The notes beneath the pieces were generated by a model. The model made no database searches. It had not been told where the DNA came from and was given only the letters and a program-made list of their open reading frames with translations. A stretch of 11,786 nt of DNA from NCBI GenBank assembly GCA_025966295.1, contig JAOPVD010000295.1, positions 1-11,786 on the forward strand. The letters are read 5' to 3'. Every line of letters begins with the position of its first letter. Within the stretch, counting starts at the first letter, position 1. Of the stretch, positions 1 to 6,031 are shown one piece after another. The DNA is from Frankiales bacterium (GTDB lineage: Bacteria > Actinomycetota > Actinomycetes > Mycobacteriales > SCTD01). Made by a program: the position numbers and the translations under genes.

Positions 1-1152
1 GACCTCGCGACGGTGGTGCGCAGCGCCCGGGTGGCCGCGGCGGCGTCGCTGGCCCGCACCCCCGACCTGCTGCCGCAGCTCAAGGACGCGGGGGTGGTGG
101 ACGCCGGCGGTCGTGGCTGGTGCGTGCTGCTGGAGGCCCTCGAGCGGGTCGTGACCGGTGCCGCGCCGGCCGCCGAGCCAGCCCTCGTGGTGCCGCGCGA
201 CCGCACCGGGCTGGCGGCCGCCCGGGAGGCCGGCAGCGACGCCTTCGGCTACGAGGTGCAGTTCCTGCTGCGCGGCACCACCGACGAGGCGGTGGCCCAG
301 CTCAAGCAGGTCCTGGGCGGGCTGGGGGACTCCCTGGTCGTCGTCGGCGGCGAGGGGCTGTTCAACGTGCACGTGCACGTCAACGACGTCGGCGCCGCTG
401 TCGAGGCCGGCGTCCGAGCCGGCCAGCCGTTCCGCATCACGGTGACCCGCTTCGCCGACCAGGTGGCCGCCCAGGCGCGGCCCGTGGTGGCCGGCCGGGC
501 GATCGTCGCCGTGGCGCCGGGGGAGGCGCTCGCGGCGCTGTTCCGCGAGGCCGGGGCGCACGTCGTCGACGGCGGCCCGACCACCAACCCCTCCACCGCC
601 GAGCTGCTCGTCGCGGTGCGCGGTGCCGCCACCGGCGAGATCGTGCTGCTGCCCAACGACGACAACGTCCGGGCCGTCGCCGTGGCCGCCGCCGAGCAGG
701 CCCGTCGCGAGGGGATGGTGGTGGCAGTGGTGCCGACCCGCTGCGTCCTGCAGGGCCTCGCGGCGGTGAGCGTCGCGGACCCGGAGCGGGCGTTCGACGA
801 CGATGTCGCGGCGATGGCCGCCGCCGCCGGCGCCACCCGCTGGGCGGAGGTGACCCAGGCGGTGCGCGACGCCGGTACCGAGGCCGGGCCCGTGCGGGCG
901 GGCGACGTGCTCGGGCTGCTGGAGGGCAAGGTCACGGTGGTCGGCCACGACGTGGAGCAGGTCGCGCAGGAGCTGCTGCGCCGGCTGCTGGAGGGCGGTG
1001 GTGAGCTCGCGACCGTGCTCGTCGGCGCCCAGGCCGATCCCGGGACGGGCCCGCGGCTGGCAGCGCACCTGGAGCGGGAGCACCCGGCCCTGGAGGTGCT
1101 GGTGCTGCCCGGTGGCCAGCCGCACTACCCGCTGCTGCTCGGCGTCGAATGA
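1..1152 (+). CDS. DAK2/FakA (YloV)-family protein, C-terminal part, 5' end outside the window
   Basis: This is the 3' part of a gene open from base 1 in frame 1, so the true start lies upstream; the GTG at 13 is internal. The first residues (DLATVVRSARVAAAASLART, then PDLLPQLKDAGVVDAGG) match the end of a DAK2 (dihydroxyacetone-kinase-like, ATP-binding) domain, where the VDAGG turn is typical. The middle contains FLLRGTTDEAV and a VVVGGEGLFNVHVHVNDVGAA segment, and the rest has GGPTTNPSTAELL and LLPNDDNV, the usual pattern of the FakA/YloV C-terminal region. In Firmicutes, FakA is the ATP-binding subunit of fatty-acid kinase and works with a FakB (DegV-type) fatty-acid binding protein. Whether this actinomycete homologue phosphorylates fatty acids is not shown by the sequence. 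The stop TGA overlaps the recG start as ATGA, suggesting translational coupling. Confidence 0.88.
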   Translation, partial: DLATVVRSARVAAAASLARTPDLLPQLKDAGVVDAGGRGWCVLLEALERVVTGAAPAAEPALVVPRDRTGLAAAREAGSDAFGYEVQFLLRGTTDEAVAQLKQVLGGLGDSLVVVGGEGLFNVHVHVNDVGAAVEAGVRAGQPFRITVTRFADQVAAQARPVVAGRAIVAVAPGEALAALFREAGAHVVDGGPTTNPSTAELLVAVRGAATGEIVLLPNDDNVRAVAVAAAEQARREGMVVAVVPTRCVLQGLAAVSVADPERAFDDDVAAMAAAAGATRWAEVTQAVRDAGTEAGPVRAGDVLGLLEGKVTVVGHDVEQVAQELLRRLLEGGGELATVLVGAQADPGTGPRLAAHLEREHPALEVLVLPGGQPHYPLLLGVE

Positions 1153-3287
1153 GGCTCGACACCCCCCTGGCCAAGGCGCTCGGGGCCAAGAACGGCAAGG
1201 CCCTGGAGGCCAAGCTCGGGCTCGTCACCACCGGCGACCTGCTGCGGCACTACCCCCGCCGCTACGCCGAGCGCGGCAAGCTGACCCCGCTCAAGGAGCT
1301 GGCGGTCGGCGAGCACGTCACCGTCTGGGCCCGAGTCCTGCGGTCGGGCTTCCGCAAGACCCAGTCCGGCAAGTGGCTCACCGAGGTCGTGGTGACCGAC
1401 GGCACGGGCACGCTGACGCTGGCCTTCTTCGCCAAGAACCAGAGCATGGCGACCTGGCGGGCCGAGCAGACCCGGGAGGGCCAGGAGGGTCTGTTCGCGG
1501 GCACGGTCAACACCTTCCGCGACACCCTGCAGCTGCTGCACCCGGAGGTGTTCCTGGGCGAGGACGACGGCCGCTTCGCCGAGGGCCTGGTGCCGGTCTA
1601 CCCGGCCGCCGCCAGCCTGGCCTCCTGGAACATCGCCAAGGCGGTGCACACCGTGCTCGGGACGGCCGAGCTGGGCGCCGACCCGCTGCCGCCCGAGGTC
1701 CGCGACCGCCACCAGCTGCTCCCGCTCCCGGACGCGCTCCGGCAGATCCACCGGCCCGCCTCCTACGCCGAGGTCGAGCGGGCCCAGCAGCGGCTGCGCT
1801 GGGACGAGGCGTTCGTGCTGCAGGTCACGCTGGCGCAGCGTCGGGCGCAGCTGCAGGCCCAGGGCGGCACGCCGCGTCCCGGCCGGGCCGGCGGCCTCCT
1901 GGAGGCGTTCGACGCCGTCCTGCCGTTCACCCTCACCGCCGGCCAGGCCGAGGTCGGGGCGGTGCTCGAGGCCGAGCTCGCCGCGCCGCACCCGATGCAC
2001 CGGCTGCTGCAGGGCGAGGTCGGCAGCGGCAAGACGCTGGTCGCCCTGCGGGCCATGCTGCGGGTGGTGGACAGCGGCGGCCAGGCCGCGCTGCTGGCGC
2101 CCACCGAGGTGCTGGCCCAGCAGCACGCCCGCTCCCTGCGCGCGCTGCTCGGCCCGCTCGCCACCGCCGGTGAGCTCGGCAGCCCCGAGGTGGCGACCCG
2201 GGTGGCGCTCCTGACCGGCTCGCTGGGCGCCGCCGGCCGGCGGGCGGCGCTCGCCGAGGCGGCCTCCGGCGAGGGCGGCATCGTGGTCGGCACCCACGCC
2301 CTGCTCAGCGAAGGCGTCGACTTCCACGACCTGGGTCTCGTCATCGTCGACGAGCAGCACCGCTTCGGCGTCGAGCAGCGCGACGCGCTGCGCGCCAAGG
2401 GTGCCGCGCCGCACGTGCTGGTGATGACGGCGACGCCCATCCCGCGCACGGTCGCGATGACCGTGTACGGCGACCTCGAGGTGTCCACGCTGACCGAGCT
2501 GCCGGCCGGCCGGTCGCCGATCCAGACGCACGTCGTACCGGCCGGGGGCAAGGCCTTCGACCGGGTCTGGGAGCGGATCCGCGAGGAGGTCGCCGCCGGG
2601 CGGCAGGCGTTCGTGGTCTGCCCGCGCATCGGGGGCGAGGACAAGGACGAGGAGAACGACGAGCCGGGCCGCCGGCCGGCCGCGGCGGTCGCCGAGGTCG
2701 CACCGGCGCTCACCGGCGGGCCGCTCGCCGGGTTGCGGGTGGAGGCGCTGCACGGCCGCCTGGCCCCGGAGGTCAAGGAGGAGGTGATGGGCCGCTTCGC
2801 CGCCGGCCAGGTTGACGTGCTCGTCGCCACCACCGTCATCGAGGTCGGCGTCGATGTGCCCAACGCCACCGTGATGGTGGTGCTCGACCCGGACCGCTTC
2901 GGCATCAGCCAGCTGCACCAGCTGCGCGGCCGGGTCGGGCGCGGTGGCCACGCCGGCCTGTGCCTGCTGGTCACCGAGGTGGACGCCCTCAGCCCGGCGG
3001 GGGAGCGGCTGAAGGCGGTGGCCTCGACCACCGACGGCTTCGTGCTCTCCCGGGTCGACCTGGAGCAGCGTCGCGAGGGCGACGTGCTGGGTGCCGCCCA
3101 GTCCGGCAGCCGCTCGTCGCTGCGGATGCTGCAGCTGCTCCGCGACGAGGAGCTCATCCTCGAGGCCCGGCAGGAGGCGGTCGCCGTCGTGCAGGCCGAC
3201 CCGGCGCTGGCCAGGCACCCGGCGCTGCAGGAGGCGGTCTCGCAGATCCTCGACGCCGAGCGCGCCGAGTACCTCGAGAAGGCCTGA
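1149..3287 (+). CDS. recG: ATP-dependent DNA helicase RecG
   Basis: A complete 712-residue protein, close to the usual RecG length of about 690-740. RecG is a cytosolic superfamily-2 translocase that remodels stalled forks, R-loops and branched intermediates. The N-terminal wedge/OB-fold region covers roughly residues 1-230. Helicase motifs follow in order: Walker A GEVGSGKT at 289-296, DEQH with HRFGVEQ from 401, TATPIPRT from 427, LHGRLAPEVKEEVM, TTVIEVGVDVPNA, and QLRGRVGRGG at 591-600. An acidic, low-complexity linker (about residues 495-530, with GGEDKDEENDE) sits between the helicase lobes; such inserts are common in actinomycete RecG. The ATG start overlaps the preceding stop by four bases (ATGA) and no clear Shine-Dalgarno is visible, which fits coupled translation. 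No key motif is missing. Confidence 0.98.
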   Translation: MRLDTPLAKALGAKNGKALEAKLGLVTTGDLLRHYPRRYAERGKLTPLKELAVGEHVTVWARVLRSGFRKTQSGKWLTEVVVTDGTGTLTLAFFAKNQSMATWRAEQTREGQEGLFAGTVNTFRDTLQLLHPEVFLGEDDGRFAEGLVPVYPAAASLASWNIAKAVHTVLGTAELGADPLPPEVRDRHQLLPLPDALRQIHRPASYAEVERAQQRLRWDEAFVLQVTLAQRRAQLQAQGGTPRPGRAGGLLEAFDAVLPFTLTAGQAEVGAVLEAELAAPHPMHRLLQGEVGSGKTLVALRAMLRVVDSGGQAALLAPTEVLAQQHARSLRALLGPLATAGELGSPEVATRVALLTGSLGAAGRRAALAEAASGEGGIVVGTHALLSEGVDFHDLGLVIVDEQHRFGVEQRDALRAKGAAPHVLVMTATPIPRTVAMTVYGDLEVSTLTELPAGRSPIQTHVVPAGGKAFDRVWERIREEVAAGRQAFVVCPRIGGEDKDEENDEPGRRPAAAVAEVAPALTGGPLAGLRVEALHGRLAPEVKEEVMGRFAAGQVDVLVATTVIEVGVDVPNATVMVVLDPDRFGISQLHQLRGRVGRGGHAGLCLLVTEVDALSPAGERLKAVASTTDGFVLSRVDLEQRREGDVLGAAQSGSRSSLRMLQLLRDEELILEARQEAVAVVQADPALARHPALQEAVSQILDAERAEYLEKA

Positions 3288-3323
3288 GCGCCCGCCTGTC
3301 GCCAGGGCCGGCGGGGGCTCCGC

Positions 3324-3332
3324 TGATAACGT
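3324..3332 (+). promoter_or_regulatory. Extended -10 promoter element (TGATAACGT) for the glycan cassette
   Basis: TGATAACGT fits the actinobacterial extended -10 consensus TGnTAnnnT exactly. It lies in the gap between recG and the first glycosyltransferase gene. No convincing -35 is seen about 17 bases upstream, which is common for extended -10 promoters. A start of transcription 6-7 bases downstream would fall at about 3339, exactly on an in-frame GTG. This is the only sizeable intergenic gap before the cassette, so it is the best candidate promoter for the five genes. Confidence 0.6.
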
Positions 3333-3376
3333 GGCCACGTGGATCCCGGGTCCACGCCCCCGGACGACACCGACTC

Positions 3377-3382
3377 AGGAGA
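3377..3382 (+). promoter_or_regulatory. Ribosome binding site deciding the ATG at 3387
   Basis: AGGAGA lies 4 bases before ATG 3387 (AGGAG with 5 bases spacing), a strong Shine-Dalgarno in a good position. It favours ATG 3387 over the in-frame GTG at 3339, which has no such site. Confidence 0.75.
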
Positions 3383-3386
3383 CCGC

Positions 3387-4280
3387 ATGCCCGGCGCCTC
3401 GCTGCGCATCCAGAGCGTGCTGTTCCACAGCGACCCGGCCGGCGTCAGGCGGCTGGTCGAGAGCCTGGCCAACGCCACCCGGATCGCCCGCGGGGCGGCG
3501 CTGGTCGACACCGCGCACCTCGCCCTCGGCGACTCCGGCGACGGCCCGTCGCTGCGCCCCGACCAGGTCGAGGAGCTGCGTGCGCTGGTGGGCGACGCCT
3601 TCAGCTTCGAGTACGCCTTCTTCGGCGCCAACCTGGGCCACGGCGGCGGCCAGAACCGCCTCGCGGAGGGGCTGACCGAGGACCTGCTGCTCGTCATCAA
3701 CCCGGATGCTGTCGCCGAGCCCTTGCTCGTCGCCCGCCTCGCCGAGCGGATGCTCGACCCGAGCATCGGCATCGCCGAGGCCCGGCAGCTCCCGGTCGAG
3801 CACCCCAAGGAGTACGACCCGGTCGCCGGCGCCACGCCCTGGGCCAGCATGGCGTGCGCGCTGCTGCGCGGTGCCGCCGTACGTCAGGTGGGGCTCTTCG
3901 ACGCCGCGACCTTCTTCATGCACGGCGACGACGTGGACCTGTCGTGGCGGATGCGGCTGGCGGGCTGGGCCGTCGCGCACCAGCCGCAGGCGCGGGTGTT
4001 CCACGACAAGGCGATCGGCACCCACGGCTACATCGAGGCCGGGCCGGTGGAGCTGGTGCACGGGCCGCTCGGCAGCCTGCTGCTGGCCTACAAGTACAGC
4101 CGCGACGACCAGGTCGAGGCGCTGGCGGAGCAGCTGCGCCAGGGCTCGCCGGAGCAGCAGGAGGCGCTGCGGCTGTACGAGGAGCGCGTCGCAGCCGGTG
4201 CGCTCCCGTCGCCCCGGCTCGACCCCGAGGGGCGGGTGGCTGCCTTCTCGCAGGGCAACTTCGCGCACCACCGGTTCTGA
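3387..4280 (+). CDS. Family-2-like glycosyltransferase (rhamnosyltransferase-like), cytoplasmic
   Basis: A 297-residue GT-A-fold glycosyltransferase if ATG 3387 is used, or 313 residues from the in-frame GTG at 3339. The extra 16 residues (MDPGSTPPDDTDSGDR) look disordered, whereas residues after the ATG (ASLRIQSVLFHSD) begin the first beta strand. Visible features are NLGHGGGQNRL at about residues 87-97, NPDA at 105-108 (the metal/nucleotide-sugar DxD-equivalent position in WbbL-like enzymes), an acceptor-side segment ALLRGAAVRQVGLFDAATFF, and HGDDVDLSWRMRLAGW from 179, the conserved (E/D)D-DL-WR acidic motif. The family transfers sugars such as rhamnose from nucleotide donors to lipid-linked glycans at the inner membrane face; donor and acceptor cannot be read from sequence. 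No membrane segment is seen. It is the first gene of the cassette and is followed after 11 bases by the methyltransferase fusion. Confidence 0.85.
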   Translation: MPGASLRIQSVLFHSDPAGVRRLVESLANATRIARGAALVDTAHLALGDSGDGPSLRPDQVEELRALVGDAFSFEYAFFGANLGHGGGQNRLAEGLTEDLLLVINPDAVAEPLLVARLAERMLDPSIGIAEARQLPVEHPKEYDPVAGATPWASMACALLRGAAVRQVGLFDAATFFMHGDDVDLSWRMRLAGWAVAHQPQARVFHDKAIGTHGYIEAGPVELVHGPLGSLLLAYKYSRDDQVEALAEQLRQGSPEQQEALRLYEERVAAGALPSPRLDPEGRVAAFSQGNFAHHRF

Positions 4281-4291
4281 GAGCAGGGGAC

Positions 4292-6031
4292 ATGGCAGGC
4301 AAGTACGCGTTCGCGTTCGACGAGAGCTCGGTCTACGCCAAGGTCCGCGACGTGCTGGTGCGGGCCGCCCGGCCCGGCACCGTGATCGACCTGGGCTGTG
4401 GCTTCGGCGCCCTGGCCGAGGTGTCCCGCTCGCACGGGATGACGTACGTGGGGGCCGACCTCGAGCGCGAGGGCCTGGAGGACCTGGAGCGTCGCGGGTT
4501 CGCGACCCACCAGCTCGACCTCACCGACCTGCGCGCCGTCGAGGCGCTGCTGGACAAGGTCGCCACCGACGGGCCGATCAGCGCGATCCTGATGCTCGAC
4601 ACCCTGGAGCATCTGCCCGAGCCGTGGAAGGTGCTCGAGCTGCTGTCCGGCGCCGCCAGCCGCTGGGGGTCGCCCGCCCTCGTCGTGAGCATCCCCAACG
4701 TCACGCACATCGACGTCGCCGCCAAGCTCCTCGCCGGGCGCTGGGACGTCACCCCGACCGGGCTGCTCGACAGCACGCACCTGCAGATGTTCTCCGGCGC
4801 GCGCGTCGACACGATGCTGCGGACCAGCGGCTGGTACGAGTGCGAGCGCGCCGACTTCAAGCTCAACCACAGCGACCAGAGCTTCCCGACCGACCTGCCG
4901 CTGCTGGTCGCCGGCTCGCCGCTGTCGGATCTGGTGCGCCTGGTCCGCGGCGACGCCGACCCGTACGCCTACGTCAACCAGTTCGTCCGCGCCTACGTCC
5001 CGGGGGCCGCCGGCACGGGCGCGCCGGCCGTCCAGGCGACGCCCGCGCCGTTCCTGTCGGTGCTGGTGCGCACCACCGGCAAGCGCCCCGAGTCGCTGCG
5101 CGACCTGCTGCTGTGCCTGGCCGCGCAGACCGACGAGGACCTCGAGGTGCTGCTGCTCGCGCACGGCGTCGAGCCCGACCTGATGTCCGAGATCGGCGTG
5201 CTGGTCGCGCAGCAGGCGGCGTCACTGCAGCAGCGGCTGCGGCTGGTCCCGGTCGAGCCCGGCGGCGGCCGCAGCCGTCCGCTCAACGCCGGCGTCGAGG
5301 CCGCGCACGGCCGCTACGTCGCCGTCGTCGACGACGACGACGTCGTGACCTCGGGCTACGTCGCCGAGTTCCGCCGGCTCGCCGACCAGGCCCCCGGCCG
5401 GGTGCTGCGCACCGTCGTCGTGGAGCAGGACGTCGAGGAGCGCAACTGGAGCGGCGTCGCCGGTTACGCCGCCACCTCGGCGTTCCGCTATGCCTACCCG
5501 CCCGACTACGACGTGCTGATGCACATGGTCGACAACTTCACGCCGTTCTGCGGCCTGGCGTTCCCGCGGGCGCTGTTCCAGCACCTCGGCCACCGCTTCG
5601 ACGAGTCGCTGCCGGTGCTCGAGGACTGGGAGATGCAGCTGCGCTCGATCCAGCTGTGCGGTGTCCACAGCAGCCCGGTGCCCACCTCGATCTACCACCG
5701 GTGGGCGCACGGGACGGGCAACAACTCCAACGTCATGCACACCGACGAGCACTGGGCCGCGGCCCGCGGGCGGGTCGCCTCCGACATGGACGCCCGGCCG
5801 CTGATGCTGCCGCGCGGCAGCTTCAGCAGCCTGCAGCGGCAGCTGTCGGACCGGGTCGTGCTCGAGCTCGAGGCCGAGATCGAGCGGCGGGGCGACGAGA
5901 TGCAGCGGCTCGCGGCCGCGCTGGACGAGGCCGCACGGCTGCCGGCCGAGATGCGCGCCTCCACCAGCTGGCGCGTGACCGCGCCGCTGCGGGCCGTCTC
6001 CGAGCGACTGCGCGGGCGCGGACGCTCGTGA
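4292..6031 (+). CDS. Bifunctional SAM methyltransferase - family-2 glycosyltransferase fusion
   Basis: A 579-residue two-domain protein. The start is ATG 4292, preceded by a weak AGGGGA at 4285-4290; the open frame upstream is only recG/glycosyltransferase shadow. Residues about 1-230 form a class I methyltransferase: motif I VIDLGCGFG at 31-39, motif II acidic residue D56 in YVGADLE, and LDTLEHLPEP from 102. It ends with the pattern of sugar/lipid-type methyltransferases (FSGARVDTMLRTSGWYE). After an Ala/Pro-rich linker, a GT-A domain starts at PFLSVLVRTTG (253), with GGGRSRPLNAGVEAAHGRY and the metal-binding VDDDD (D347-D350). Residues 510-553 are a charged helix likely to form a coiled coil, followed by STSWRVTAPLR (557-567), a tail found at the end of many bacterial glycosyltransferases. 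Methyl acceptor and sugar are unknown. It overlaps the next gene as GTGA. Activity of each domain is inferred from motifs. Confidence 0.85.
   Translation: MAGKYAFAFDESSVYAKVRDVLVRAARPGTVIDLGCGFGALAEVSRSHGMTYVGADLEREGLEDLERRGFATHQLDLTDLRAVEALLDKVATDGPISAILMLDTLEHLPEPWKVLELLSGAASRWGSPALVVSIPNVTHIDVAAKLLAGRWDVTPTGLLDSTHLQMFSGARVDTMLRTSGWYECERADFKLNHSDQSFPTDLPLLVAGSPLSDLVRLVRGDADPYAYVNQFVRAYVPGAAGTGAPAVQATPAPFLSVLVRTTGKRPESLRDLLLCLAAQTDEDLEVLLLAHGVEPDLMSEIGVLVAQQAASLQQRLRLVPVEPGGGRSRPLNAGVEAAHGRYVAVVDDDDVVTSGYVAEFRRLADQAPGRVLRTVVVEQDVEERNWSGVAGYAATSAFRYAYPPDYDVLMHMVDNFTPFCGLAFPRALFQHLGHRFDESLPVLEDWEMQLRSIQLCGVHSSPVPTSIYHRWAHGTGNNSNVMHTDEHWAAARGRVASDMDARPLMLPRGSFSSLQRQLSDRVVLELEAEIERRGDEMQRLAAALDEAARLPAEMRASTSWRVTAPLRAVSERLRGRGRS

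Noticed and set aside
3291..3315. Possible hairpin after recG (CCCGCC paired with GGCGGG)
   Set aside because: A six-pair stem with a 13-base loop and no following T-run; such pairings are expected by chance at this GC content, so it is not supported as a terminator.
1125..3850. Very long open frames on the minus strand opposite recG and the first glycosyltransferase gene (737 and 695 codons)
   Set aside because: They mirror real + strand genes with diagnostic motifs. In very GC-rich DNA, stop codons are rare on the opposite strand, and the translations are low-complexity Arg/Ala/Gly/Pro/Ser sequence without domains.
2960..4291. Upstream extension of the methyltransferase fusion open frame into recG and the first glycosyltransferase gene
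   Set aside because: The extension is Arg/Ala/Gly-rich shadow sequence. The protein proper begins at ATG 4292, just after the preceding stop.
5327..5347. Short GAC repeat with palindromic character
   Set aside because: It encodes the VDDDD metal-binding motif of the glycosyltransferase domain and is explained by that.
3706..6027. Upstream extension of the YfhO-like open frame across two other genes
   Set aside because: This is a shadow frame; the real start is GTG 6028 in the GTGA overlap, where the hydrophobic N-terminal helix begins.
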